A stretch of 64,000 bases of DNA from Candidatus Obscuribacterales bacterium (GTDB taxonomy: Bacteria; Cyanobacteriota; Vampirovibrionia; Obscuribacterales; Obscuribacteraceae), in assembly GCA_019746975.1 (NCBI GenBank), contig JAIERK010000019.1:32617-96616 (forward strand), written 5' to 3'. A model generated the notes under the pieces. It ran no database searches and was not told the DNA's origin. It saw only the letters and a program-made list of their open reading frames with translations. Position 1 is the stretch's first letter. Each line of letters begins with the position of its first letter. Position numbers and translations under genes: made by a program. Of this stretch, positions 8,842 through 17,457 are shown in pieces.

Positions 8842-9051
8842 ATGAGTCGCGACCGACATCGAGCAGAGCCACCAACCACACGACCGACCATATCAACACC
8901 ACATACGAAATTCTGGCGACAATGTGATCGTCAGGCGTTGACCATACTTCTTGGTCTACTTGGATCTGTGCCGGCGGGCACGGTAGATGCTGTTGCTCGC
9001 TGGTGCGAATCCTCTAGCGTTTCGAAGTGTGAGCGGTTAGGAGGGTGTTGA
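8842..9051 (+). CDS. Possible small protein upstream of the kinase fusion
   Basis: ATG 8842 has an AGGAAG ribosome site 9-10 bases upstream and opens 69 codons, ending only 3 bases before the next start. The product is basic at the N-terminus, with one weakly hydrophobic stretch (LTILLGLLGSVPAG) and three Cys. It matches no family known to me. Tight spacing to the response-regulator/kinase fusion suggests co-translation, but it could equally be a leader with no conserved product. Confidence 0.4.
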   Translation: MSRDRHRAEPPTTRPTISTPHTKFWRQCDRQALTILLGLLGSVPAGTVDAVARWCESSSVSKCERLGGC

Positions 9052-9054
9052 CCT

Positions 9055-10677
9055 ATGCAAACTGCGCATAATGGCGCAAGGACTATGAAACCTATCAGCC
9101 TTTTGATTGCAGAAGACAATGAGCTTCTGCGACTGAGTTTGCGACTGTCGCTGGAAGGCGTAGACGAGCTCAGTGTAGTGGGTGAGGCTGGAGACGGACC
9201 AGGTGCGGTTCGGGCTGCTATCGAGCATCGACCGTCGGTTGTGCTCATGGATATCGGTCTTCCGGGATTCGACGGTTTGGTTGCAACAGAACGGATCAAG
9301 TCGGCAACCAATTCGCGTGTTCTTATCTTGAGTAGCAGGGCTGAGACCAGGCAGGTGCTGGCGGCGCTCAAAGCTGGGGCGGACGGCTATTGCGTCAAAG
9401 AAGCAGATACCGATCAACTTCTTTGCGCGATTAAGTCGGTTTGTAACCATGGCACTTGGCTGAGTGATGATATCGCCAATGATGTCATATCGCATCTATC
9501 GCTAATCGATCCAGGTCTCGATGGACAAACCTCACTCACAGAATTGGAATTGAAGATACTAAATATGATACTGGAGGGTGCAAACCTCGATGGTATCGCC
9601 AGCGATCTGGGAGTTCATTCTAATCAGATTTACGCTCACTCGCAAAGGTTGATGACGAAGTTATCCTTGAGCAGGAGTGACATGGCAGAGTCGAAATCCA
9701 GCTCGCGACACCTGCGAGCGAGTACTGAGCATCGCCTTTCGCGCATCTGTCCGAAGTGTCATAGCAGCTGGCCGTTGGCCAAACGAAACTGCGCATATGA
9801 TGGTGCTCCAACCAGGCTTGATAATTTAATTGGAACAATCTTTGCCGATCGGTACGAGATTCTTTCTGTTCTCGGTTCCGGTGCTGGAGGCACTGTTTAT
9901 AAGGCGAAGCATCGATTTATGTTGAAGATGGTCGCAATCAAAATAATGCATCCCAACAACGCCAGGAAGATACATGCCCTGCAGAGATTTCGAAATGAAG
10001 CAATCACGTCTTCTTTCCTCACTCACCCCAACATCGTGTCTGTCCTGGATTTTGGTGTGACCGAAAAAGGCTTAGCCTTCATGATAATGGACTTTTGTAA
10101 TGGCGAAACACTTTCGCGTGCTATCGAAAGGCGCGGCGCCTTGACTCCAGCGCAAGCGCTGCCGCTATTCATCCAGCTTTGCGACGGTCTCGAGCATGCT
10201 CATCGATCGGGTGTACTTCACAGAGATTTGAAGCCGAGCAATATCTTGGTCTCTGGAATTGGTTCTGAAGAACCGGTTGCCAGAATTCTCGATTTCGGAA
10301 CTGCTGTCCTGACGAGGGATCTGGCGGGTTACAATCTCGAGATGCAGAAGCCCGGCTTCATTTATGGAAGTCCACTGTACATGAGTCCGGAGCAATGTCG
10401 TGGTACAAAACTCGATGCTTCTTCCGATATCTATTCTCTAGGATGTCTGATGTACGAGACGCTGACTGGCAACCCGCCGATTGATGCGGAGACGATCAAC
10501 GAGGCTCTTATGCATCAGATTTTCAAAGATCCAATTCACATTGGTAGAACCGATCTCGGCAAGAATTCCCCTCCTATTCTTCAGGGAATCATTATGCGGA
10601 CCTTGCGCAAAGAGCAAGCGCTGCGGTACAGCTCGGCGCAGGAGTTGAAGGCATATCTTGCCGAAGTTCGAGTTTGA
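9055..10677 (+). CDS. Response regulator (REC-LuxR HTH) fused to a Ser/Thr protein kinase
   Basis: This 540-residue protein joins His-Asp and Ser/Thr signalling in one chain. Residues 12-130 are a receiver domain with the acidic pair E20/D21, phospho-acceptor Asp66 (LMDIGLPG) and a late Lys. Residues about 150-205 are a LuxR/NarL-type helix-turn-helix (LTELELKILNMI ... IASDLGVHSNQIYAH). A Cys-rich linker (CPKCHSSWPLAKRNC, near 232-246) leads to a Hanks kinase at 262-535 with a Gly-rich loop (LGSGAGGTVYKAK), VAIK Lys, HRDLKPSN (His389), DFG (Asp413) and MSPEQ, all intact. It is cytoplasmic, with no membrane helix. GGAGGG 9 bases before ATG 9055 supports the start. The DNA targets and substrates are unknown. 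Cys-rich ribbons before kinase domains are common in Obscuribacterales-like genomes; that is general knowledge. Confidence 0.9.
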   Translation: MQTAHNGARTMKPISLLIAEDNELLRLSLRLSLEGVDELSVVGEAGDGPGAVRAAIEHRPSVVLMDIGLPGFDGLVATERIKSATNSRVLILSSRAETRQVLAALKAGADGYCVKEADTDQLLCAIKSVCNHGTWLSDDIANDVISHLSLIDPGLDGQTSLTELELKILNMILEGANLDGIASDLGVHSNQIYAHSQRLMTKLSLSRSDMAESKSSSRHLRASTEHRLSRICPKCHSSWPLAKRNCAYDGAPTRLDNLIGTIFADRYEILSVLGSGAGGTVYKAKHRFMLKMVAIKIMHPNNARKIHALQRFRNEAITSSFLTHPNIVSVLDFGVTEKGLAFMIMDFCNGETLSRAIERRGALTPAQALPLFIQLCDGLEHAHRSGVLHRDLKPSNILVSGIGSEEPVARILDFGTAVLTRDLAGYNLEMQKPGFIYGSPLYMSPEQCRGTKLDASSDIYSLGCLMYETLTGNPPIDAETINEALMHQIFKDPIHIGRTDLGKNSPPILQGIIMRTLRKEQALRYSSAQELKAYLAEVRV

Positions 10678-11257
10678 CGATAGCGACTGGTCAAAAGGGA
10701 CTGCACGGAACTCATTTGCTTAGATACGTTTCCAATGTTTTCGTCGACACCTTTCATGTGAGTTACGGTTTGATCCAACCGACCAGAGATTGTGTGCATC
10801 TGGTGTTTCACATCTGACAGTTCGTTTTGAACTGCCTTCATTTGACCGCCCATTCTTTCCACCCGCTGTTGCAGATTGAGCATGGCCGGCTGCAGTGCTG
10901 CGATAGACCCTGTGAGCTTCATCATTTTTTGTTGCAATCTCACGGTCTGCTCTTGCAGCTTAATAACCGGACCGAAAAACCAACGAACTGGATTGATAGA
11001 AACCCCTTTTTTCTTTGGATTCTCTTTCAGGTCTTCAGTGGAAACCTGAACTCCGGTACCTTATTGATGACTTCTGTCTGCCGTCCAGCAAATCGATTGG
11101 CTTTTTGCGTCTGGGCTTCATCAAGCTTCTTTTCCTCTTTAGTAATTTTCGAGTCATTCAGATTGACCTTGGTCTCTGGAGGATCCGCTGCCAGCGCTGC
11201 CAGTGGGGTGAGCAAAGCTATAATCAAAATCAGATGAACCGTATAGATCTTTTCCAT
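10581..11257 (-). pseudogene. Exported coiled-coil protein gene broken by a frameshift
   Basis: The minus strand has a first frame from ATG 11257 with a signal peptide (MEKIYTVHLILIIALL, cleavage after ALAA) and a charged segment ending at a TGA at 11029-11027. A second frame takes over without a start codon and continues GTGVQVSTEDLKENPKKKG, then NPVRWFFGPVIKLQEQTVRL and a long coiled coil (MMKLTGSIAALQPAMLNLQQ onward) that overlaps the 3' end of the kinase gene. The two frames overlap around 11027-11055, so one indel rejoins them into a signal peptide plus membrane-proximal coiled-coil protein. It could be a true pseudogene, a sequencing indel or, less likely, programmed frameshifting. Function unknown. 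Confidence 0.6.
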
Positions 11258-11393
11258 GAGTTTTCTAGCCATGAGGTTTTTGACGAGGACGGTCATGACT
11301 GCTGATGGTTTCCACTTGTAAAAACTTCTGTAATTCACTTAATTAAGGGGAACCGCATTATCTGCTAGCCTTGTGTCTCAGGCAGGAAAGAAT

Positions 11394-12671
11394 ATGGAAG
11401 GAAAGAACCGAAAAGCGCCGCTTGCAGAGCGGATGCGTCCCAGAACCCTCGATGAGTTTGTCGGTCAGGAGCGATTGCTTGGCACCGATGGTGTTCTTCG
11501 CGAGATGGCAGATGGCGGAGAGCTGGTTTCCTTCATTCTCTGGGGACCTCCTGGCGTTGGAAAAACGACGTTGGCACGCATGATCGCCAACAAAACGGAA
11601 AGTCGTTGGGTTGCGTTTTCAGCTGTGATCTCCGGTATCAAGGAGATTCGAAGCGTGATGGCGGAAGCCGAAGCATTTATGAATATTGAAGGTCGTCGCA
11701 CGATTTTATTCGTCGATGAGATTCACAGGTTCAACAAAGCGCAGCAAGACGCCTTCTTGCCCTACGTTGAGAGCGGAACAATCGTCCTGGTTGGTGCGAC
11801 GACGGAGAATCCTTCCTTCGAAATCAACTCAGCATTGCTCTCACGATTGAAAGTTTTTGTACTCGAAGAACTCAGTCTGGAATCGTTGCAGACCATATTG
11901 AAAGGCGCATTGACAGATCGAGAGCGTGGTCTGGGAAACGAAGACATCGTTGCTTCCGATGAGATGTTGAATAAGTTGGCCGTATATTCCTCCGGCGATG
12001 CGCGAACCGCGCTCAATAGCCTGGAGCTTGCCGTCATGCTCGCCAAAAAGCGAGGTCAGAAGGAACTCGGTGAGCGAACAATCAAAGAAGCAATCCAACA
12101 GGCTGTTTTGAAGTATGACAAAGATGGCGAGCATCACTTCAACATCATTTCGGCATTGCACAAATCAATTCGAAATTCCGATTCTGATGCGTCGTTGTAT
12201 TGGCTTGCTAGAATGTTGGAAGCCGGTGAAGATCCTTTGTACGTCGCTCGCAGATTGGTTCGGTTCGCGTCGGAGGATGTGGGGCTGGCAGCTCCGCAAG
12301 CGCTCGAGCAGGCGGTTGCAGCAATGCGTGCCGTAGAGTTGATTGGCATGCCCGAGGCGAAACTCGCCCTTGCACAAGTGGTTTTGTTTTTATCCTTGGC
12401 ACCGAAATCCAACGCGGTCTATCGCGCATATGGGATGGCGGCGAGCGATGCGTTAAACACAATGCAACATCCAGTTCCGCTGCACCTTCGCAATGCGCCT
12501 ACCAAACTTATGGAAGACATCGGTTATGGAAAAGGCTATCAATACGCGCACGATTACGAAGATGCGAAAACCGAGATGGAGTGCATGCCAAAAGAGCTCC
12601 GCAATCGGAAATATTATCAACCGACTGCCCGCGGATTCGAAGGTAGGCTCAAGGATGCCGTGAAGCGCTGA
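11394..12671 (+). CDS. rarA: Replication-associated recombination protein A (RarA/MgsA, AAA ATPase)
   Basis: RarA is a clamp-loader-like AAA+ ATPase acting at stalled replication forks. The 425-residue product has the family start ([16 protein letters not shown]), Walker [10 protein letters not shown] near residue 50, Walker [16 protein letters not shown] near 105, sensor 1 [11 protein letters not shown], the Arg finger region LLSRLKVF, and the C-terminal tetramerisation domain ([20 protein letters not shown] ... EDVGLA). ATG 11394 is preferred over an in-frame GTG at 11373 because AGGAAAG lies just upstream and the alignment starts there. It is a stand-alone gene. Confidence 0.95.
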   Translation: MEGKNRKAPLAERMRPRTLDEFVGQERLLGTDGVLREMADGGELVSFILWGPPGVGKTTLARMIANKTESRWVAFSAVISGIKEIRSVMAEAEAFMNIEGRRTILFVDEIHRFNKAQQDAFLPYVESGTIVLVGATTENPSFEINSALLSRLKVFVLEELSLESLQTILKGALTDRERGLGNEDIVASDEMLNKLAVYSSGDARTALNSLELAVMLAKKRGQKELGERTIKEAIQQAVLKYDKDGEHHFNIISALHKSIRNSDSDASLYWLARMLEAGEDPLYVARRLVRFASEDVGLAAPQALEQAVAAMRAVELIGMPEAKLALAQVVLFLSLAPKSNAVYRAYGMAASDALNTMQHPVPLHLRNAPTKLMEDIGYGKGYQYAHDYEDAKTEMECMPKELRNRKYYQPTARGFEGRLKDAVKR

Positions 12672-13008
12672 TCTCGGCTTGCGGAAAAACCGCTGATTCG
12701 TTTTCGAGAATCAACTGCTGTCAACCGTAAGCGAACATCTCGCGATATCGACATCTCAACAAACCGTGAAAAAATGATTGCGGTACTAGAGACGGTCATC
12801 TTCGAACAGTCTGAAAGTGACTATAGCTTGCGAATTTGAAAAGGCGGGCGCGAGACATTTGAAGTTCGCTTAGTCCGAAGAAATTGGTGCTTATCAAACT
12901 TGAGATTTCTTCCTGGATTGCTTGAAAGTCCGCTGTAAATCAAACTCTCCTCGTTTTCCTAACTATCGATCGCTGTTTTTCCGGTAAGTCAAGTGGAGGT
13001 GTTTTACT
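12672..13008. other. Non-coding gap after rarA
   Basis: No gene, RNA or strong terminator was recognised between rarA and the 42-codon small gene. The last bases carry that gene's ribosome site. Confidence 0.5.
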
Positions 13009-13137
13009 ATGTTGTCTTTCGTAAAAAAGATAGCAAAAATGGACCGGTTCACCGGTACTAAACGTACTGGTGAACCGATCCTTCCGACCGCCTGTGCTGC
13101 TGGAGTAAACTTTCAAAAGCTAACGTTAATTAGTTAG
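13009..13137 (+). CDS. Small 42-residue protein with a strong ribosome site
   Basis: ATG 13009 is preceded by GTGGAGGTG, with GGAGGT ending 8 bases before the start, an almost ideal Shine-Dalgarno in an otherwise empty stretch. The product starts MLSFVKKIAKMDRFTGTKRT, has a basic amphipathic N-terminus, a small-residue patch PTACAAG with a single Cys and a TLIS tail. No signal peptide or family is recognised. It could be a regulatory or membrane-interacting small protein; a modified-peptide precursor is imaginable but no maturation enzyme is adjacent. It converges on the coiled-coil gene at 13176. Confidence 0.5.
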   Translation: MLSFVKKIAKMDRFTGTKRTGEPILPTACAAGVNFQKLTLIS

Positions 13138-13175
13138 GATCGATTCCCCTTTCACAACGATTGCAAATGGCTTAA

Positions 13176-13817
13176 TCAGGCCAACTTGCCCTCGCATTTG
13201 GTATCACGATTGAACAGATTGGTGAACACATGCCACCATCTTTTGTCGCGAACTTGTTGCAGGTCACTCTTTGTATCCTTTAACAAATTCGCCAGGCGAA
13301 CATTTTCCTGTTCGGCGGACACTAGGGTGTCTTCCAAAAAGTCTCTTTCAACTTTCAATTTTGCAAGTGCATCCATCAGGTATCGTCTTTCGATGACCGC
13401 TGCTTCGCGCTCAAACTCGATTGACTTCAACTGCTTGATTTGCAGCTCGAGTTGAGGAACTCGTTGTATAGACCAGTACTGACTGACCATCACCTGCTTG
13501 ACGGCTGCATTCTCTTCGGTGAGCTCTTGCACTTTTTGTAACAGTGCGATTACTCGTCTCTGGAGATACGCGATCTCTTCTTTTCCCTTGGCAGCTATTC
13601 GTTGCTGTTGGTATTGGCTAACTACTTCGAGAACTTGGCGACGTACGCGCTTTTCTCTCGCCAACTTTAGCCGTTCGTCTTCTCCGTCTGACACCACCTC
13701 TGATGCCCACTTGAAGATGTGCTCGAGGCCGTCTAACGATACGGCGCCCTCATGTCCATTGTCTGGGGTAGTAAACGTAGTGTTGTATTCGGTGGCTAAT
13801 TCAGGTTGCGTGCTCAC
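13176..13817 (-). CDS. Cytoplasmic coiled-coil protein, function unknown
   Basis: The 213-residue product begins with a short polar segment (STQPELATEYNTTFTTPDNG) followed by a predicted long coiled coil from about residue 45 to 195, rich in Gln, Glu, Arg and Leu with heptad spacing. It ends in a Trp-containing basic tail (RWWHVFTNLFNRDTK). No signal peptide or enzyme motif. The GTG start at 13817 is chosen because AAGGGGGG lies 5 bases upstream; the frame stays open further upstream to about 14027 without an ATG, including a hydrophobic stretch (VLAINLVPLVVLQTV), so a longer ancestral form or an alternative start (GTG 13973) is possible. Confidence 0.7.
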   Translation of the reverse strand: MSTQPELATEYNTTFTTPDNGHEGAVSLDGLEHIFKWASEVVSDGEDERLKLAREKRVRRQVLEVVSQYQQQRIAAKGKEEIAYLQRRVIALLQKVQELTEENAAVKQVMVSQYWSIQRVPQLELQIKQLKSIEFEREAAVIERRYLMDALAKLKVERDFLEDTLVSAEQENVRLANLLKDTKSDLQQVRDKRWWHVFTNLFNRDTKCEGKLA

Positions 13818-15009
13818 AAAGACCCCCCTTTCTTGGTCAATATAATAACGGCAAATCAGAACTTTGTAAAAAGAATTTGCCACCGTCTGAAGTACTACCA
13901 ATGGCACCAAATTGATCGCCAGTACTTGATCCGGAAGTTTAATACCAGTAATCGAAGATATTTTTAATGGCACCTTGGGTGGTGCCTGAGTAGTCGAGTA
14001 ATGAATTTCGAGCCTTTTTATCGGCCGTTGGTATCATTTTGATGCCACCACATATGGCATCTAGCGATACCGTACATGCGTAATGATTCCATGTTTCTAA
14101 TTCGGCAAGAATTACTTGACCAAACCGCCAATGTTGACCATTTGCGCATGAAGAACCGCTCAACCCTACCGGCGAATTTGATCTGGTACCAGCACCTCTG
14201 AGATTCGGCGTTCGACGTTCAATAGAACGCTGCTGAAATCTGTCTATGGCACTACGGATTGAATCAGTGTTTTCGATCGGGATACTCTGCCTGATTCTGA
14301 AAACCGTTCGTCATGATGATGCTTGAATGCGCGAGGAATGTTCAAGTGTCGCCGGAGTCGCTCCTCGGATGTGGTGCTTTGACGGGGCGCTGGTATTTTT
14401 GGGTTGGTTGGTTGGTTGGTTGGTTGGTTGGTTGGTTTCTGCTTTTGCTTTTTTTCCGTGCGGGCGACATCGGGACCTGTCATGGTAGTTGCCTTCCTTC
14501 CTCAAGGTGGCATTGGTATTTCTCTCGGGCGGTTCCACAACTAGCCAGACGTTCGATGCTGGGCCGCCACTCGTACTGTCGTGGCTGGCGAGAGACCTGG
14601 TGGATTTCAGAACTCGAACCTGAGGGTATCCGCACATGCTCTGTGCCGGCGAGACGCAGTCGCTCCGCATTGCGGATTGCAAGACGCCGGGCGCTCGGCA
14701 ATGCGGATCCCGAGACGCCGACGGTCCAAGTGGCGGATGCAGATGGTCGACACCGGTCGTTCATGGCGAAAAGGAGGGCTGAATCAACAGGGACCTTCCG
14801 GTCAGATTTCGGGTGCTTAGTCCACTCGACAACTGCTGTATACAAAGGAATTCAAGTTTTTTGACGCATAGAGTGGGAAAAACCGTGGGGCCGTGCGTAA
14901 ATCCACCGGCAGACATCGATTGCGCCAGGCTGTAACTTTATTGTCGATGGAGTGATCCGCACGACGACTGTCGCGGTTGCCGAAGCGGATACCAGCATTG
15001 GAGCGTTCT
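13818..15009. other. Long stretch without a convincing gene
   Basis: This 1.2 kb holds short open frames on both strands without ribosome sites, a (GGTT)9 microsatellite at 14402-14437 and an inverted repeat TCCGCATTGC/GCAATGCGGA (14664-14673 with 14698-14707). A minus-strand frame at 13939-14163 reads plausibly like protein and may be the broken upstream part of the coiled-coil gene. The last part should carry the promoter of the secretion-locus proteins. Confidence 0.5.
14402..14437. repeat. Tetranucleotide microsatellite (GGTT)9
   Basis: Nine perfect GGTT units in a row. The unit length is not a multiple of three, so slippage would shift any reading frame through it. No convincing gene spans it. 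Confidence 0.9.
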
Positions 15010-15762
15010 GTGAACAAGAGACAAGCCTCAATTCGAGTAACGGCACTGGCGGCGACGCTAGCGTCGATTGCTTTTGTCTCGCTCACGGGTTCGGTCGAGG
15101 CTCAGGTATTGAATCCCAATCCGAGTTTCGACGGAGACGCTAACATGTACTTTCCTAATGTGGAGTCAGGTCCGACCTCTCCACCGTACACAGCACCACC
15201 GGAAGGACAGCCACCGCCCATCGGCGATGGTGACACACCTCTCGGTATCAACCCTGGACATCTAGGGTATCCGATCTTACCACCCCCGTCGCATGTGCCT
15301 ATGCCTCTCATACCTCCAGGTCCGGAAGGTAAGGCCGCAGCGACAGCAGCCGCTGCTGGGTACCTCACTCCACCTACAAAGTTCGATGCGACCGACCCAG
15401 GCATCATCGACTCACCCCAGGATTTCGGTCCACCCCCTGTCGCCGTCACCAATATCAATCCCGGTGGCGGAATCTCCGGCGACGCCCCTATTGAAAGATG
15501 GGGCGCCCAATCTTCCAGAGATTTCGGACGCGGCGGTGGCGGATCTACCATCACGGATTTTGGCGAAAAACTGCGTGAAAAGCCAGATCTGGCCAAAATG
15601 CCTCAGTCTTCCGAAGACGGTCCTCGTAACCTAAACCAACCGCAAAAAGGTCAACCACGACGAGGCGAGAGTCTTCCAGGCGCTCAGGCTTCTACCGATC
15701 TCAATGGAAATAGAACCATGTTCTCCAAACAGAGAGCTCGGCTCACCATAGCTCCCTACTAG
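15010..15762 (+). CDS. Secreted Pro/Gly-rich protein A of the type IV secretion locus
   Basis: The 250-residue protein has a signal peptide (basic KRQASIR, hydrophobic core, cleavage after SVEA) and a mature part dominated by Pro and Gly. Two features recur in the next gene: YTAPPEGQPPPIGDGDTP and NINPGGGISGD. The C-terminal part is polar and basic. It is predicted to be periplasmic or surface-located; its role is unknown, but position and paralogy tie it to the secretion locus. The start is GTG 15010 with GGAG 6 bases upstream, preferred over an in-frame TTG at 14977. The gap to the next gene is 28 bp, consistent with an operon. Confidence 0.75.
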   Translation: MNKRQASIRVTALAATLASIAFVSLTGSVEAQVLNPNPSFDGDANMYFPNVESGPTSPPYTAPPEGQPPPIGDGDTPLGINPGHLGYPILPPPSHVPMPLIPPGPEGKAAATAAAAGYLTPPTKFDATDPGIIDSPQDFGPPPVAVTNINPGGGISGDAPIERWGAQSSRDFGRGGGGSTITDFGEKLREKPDLAKMPQSSEDGPRNLNQPQKGQPRRGESLPGAQASTDLNGNRTMFSKQRARLTIAPY

Positions 15763-15790
15763 TTCTTGTTAAGGCTTCAGGAGGCCGACA

Positions 15791-16786
15791 ATGATTAAGT
15801 CCACGATTCTATCAACAATCCTTGCAGCTGCCACCTTGAGCATTATGGTGACGCCAGCCGCTCAAGCGCAGCCCTGGCCCGGCACACCCGTTCAACCAGG
15901 ACCTGCACCAGTTGCTCCGGTTGAGACTCTGCGTACGCCGTTGATAGACGGCGCGCCGAGCGCACCACCCTTTGTGCCACCGCCTGAAGGTCAGCCGCCC
16001 GCATTCGGCGACGGTGCCACACCAGCACCGGTGACACCCGGCAACGCAGGCTTGCCTGTCACACTGATTCCTTCTGTTCCGTCGATTCCGGCAAACCAGA
16101 TCGACAACAACTTTTCAGGTCTTCCACTTCCGTTCAATCCAGCTCTGCAGTCTCCTCCTGGAGTATTGGGACCGGCATTGACACCATTCATTCCGCCTCC
16201 GCCCTCCACCCCTGGTCCAGACCCAGGCTCCATGCAGGCTCCAATTGGATCCTTCAATCCTGCTGATGAGATCAATATCAATCCTGCAGGTGGAATCCCA
16301 GGAACAGGCGGCTTCAACACCTCCGTACCGACAGTTCGGCGCGGTGGTCAGGAAAGCCATCAATATGCATACAGAGGTAGGAACAGCATTCTTGGCGGCG
16401 GTGCCGTCGACGGCAGCCAAGACAACATTGAAAGACTTGGACCATGGGCTGGTTTTGGCGCCGTAACCGGCGTACCGACCGGCAACGGCTGGAGAAATAG
16501 CTCGCTAGAACTGGGCGGCGGTCAACGCTTCCAGGCTGGTGGCGCGATTGTTCCGACCGGATCCACGGTGCAAGACTACGGTCTGTCATCCACGAGACAA
16601 AACGGCATTCTTGGTTTGACTGCTCAGCAGACTACCGAGTTCGGTCAAGGTCTCAGAAGAGTGCCCATCTTCTCGAACAAGACGACAGACTTCGGATTCC
16701 CTTACACGCAGTTTGATCCTGCTAACACCAACCCACAGAAGATTGATCAGAGGCTACTGCCTACGGCAATCATCACGAACTTCTAA
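15791..16786 (+). CDS. Secreted Pro-rich protein B, paralogue of protein A
   Basis: A 331-residue exported protein with a clear signal peptide (MIKSTILSTILAAATL, cleavage after AAQA) and a strong AGGAGG ribosome site. The mature region repeats the layout of protein A: FVPPPEGQPPAFGDGATP near the N-terminus and ININPAGGIPGTGG in the middle, followed by a Gly/Arg/Asn-rich C-terminal half with repeated TTEFG/TTDFG motifs. There is no known domain. Extended Pro-rich exported proteins next to a secretion ATPase cluster could bridge the envelope; that is inference. A pilin-like gene follows 85 bp downstream. Confidence 0.75.
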   Translation: MIKSTILSTILAAATLSIMVTPAAQAQPWPGTPVQPGPAPVAPVETLRTPLIDGAPSAPPFVPPPEGQPPAFGDGATPAPVTPGNAGLPVTLIPSVPSIPANQIDNNFSGLPLPFNPALQSPPGVLGPALTPFIPPPPSTPGPDPGSMQAPIGSFNPADEININPAGGIPGTGGFNTSVPTVRRGGQESHQYAYRGRNSILGGGAVDGSQDNIERLGPWAGFGAVTGVPTGNGWRNSSLELGGGQRFQAGGAIVPTGSTVQDYGLSSTRQNGILGLTAQQTTEFGQGLRRVPIFSNKTTDFGFPYTQFDPANTNPQKIDQRLLPTAIITNF

Positions 16787-16871
16787 GGAAGTAGATACAC
16801 CACCACAGACCGCACGGAAACTTTTTTATTCACCCAGACTCAATTTCATTAAGAACTCAAGGAGGTTCAAA

Positions 16872-17306
16872 ATGGCAACAAAGACCCTAAAGCAAATCAG
16901 TAAGAAGATCACCTCTTCTCACTCTTTCAAGGTTGCCACCCGCGCAGGTTTCCTCCTGGCTCCTCAACTCGTCCTCATGGCCATTGGTATTTATGACCAA
17001 GCAGCTCATGCTCAGGGATTAGTGGGGGCACCAGTGGACCCCCGCTATGGGCAATCGAACGAAGTAGGTCAATTGGCAGACTTCGGTTATGACACCGCTC
17101 GCGACATCTCACGTGTCGTAACAGCATTGTCGACAGTACCTTCGTCTCTCGCCGGCATGAAGATCGCCTTCGGTCAGCGCGACGGCGGTGAATCTGCAAT
17201 GAACGTAGCCAAAGGCTTGGGCGTTGGATTCGGCGGACCGACAGCGGTTCACTTGATCGGCACCTTCGCTATCAATAACTACGGCGGTCTCGGCGGCGGT
17301 CTATAA
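16872..17306 (+). CDS. VirB2-like pilin candidate, copy 1
   Basis: This 144-residue protein has a long basic leader (MATKTLKQISKKITSSHSFK), a hydrophobic stretch and a signal-peptidase site after AAHA, leaving a mature protein of about 97 residues with two hydrophobic stretches separated by a short basic loop (IAFGQRDGGES) and a Gly-rich end. That architecture, and the FG...G...G-x-G-x-x-FGGP spacing, fits VirB2/TrbC conjugative pilins. This is inference from shape and context, not a clear signature. AAGGAGGTT gives a strong start. A second copy at 20017 has an identical mature sequence. A conserved hairpin follows both copies. Confidence 0.6.
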   Translation: MATKTLKQISKKITSSHSFKVATRAGFLLAPQLVLMAIGIYDQAAHAQGLVGAPVDPRYGQSNEVGQLADFGYDTARDISRVVTALSTVPSSLAGMKIAFGQRDGGESAMNVAKGLGVGFGGPTAVHLIGTFAINNYGGLGGGL

Positions 17307-17333
17307 GCCTCGCATTTGACCGGGAAAGCAAAA

Positions 17334-17390
17334 TTTGTCGAACGGCTCGGTAGGATCGGCAGGCAACTGCCGGTCCAATCCGTACCCTTC
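17334..17390 (+). terminator. Conserved hairpin element downstream of pilin copy 1
   Basis: The string TTTGTCGAACGGCTCGGT (17334-17351) is followed by a 10-bp stem (GGATCGGCAG 17353-17362, CTGCCGGTCC 17367-17376) with a GCAA loop. The same element follows pilin copy 2, with compensating changes in the stem. There is no long T tract, so it may be a processing or mRNA-stability element rather than a simple terminator. Confidence 0.55.
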
Positions 17391-17391
17391 G

Positions 17392-17457
17392 AGTCGCCCA
17401 ATCAATAAGATAAAGTCGCCCACGACAATTTCAGTCGCCACATTCATTTAAGTCGCC
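17392..17457 (+). repeat. Four AGTCGCC iterations
   Basis: AGTCGCC occurs at 17392, 17414, 17433 and 17451, spaced 22, 19 and 18 bp, in a non-coding AT-rich stretch behind the hairpin element. Near two-turn spacing could mean protein binding. Confidence 0.4.

Noticed and set aside
13939..14163. 74-codon minus-strand frame upstream of the coiled-coil gene
   Set aside because: It reads somewhat like protein and could be a broken 5' part of that gene, but it has no ribosome site or family match, so it is only mentioned in the gap note.
14313..14864. Plus- and minus-strand frames running through the GGTT repeat (membrane-like WLVG or NQPT repeats)
   Set aside because: The protein-like repeats come only from the microsatellite; no ribosome site and no recognisable sequence on either side.
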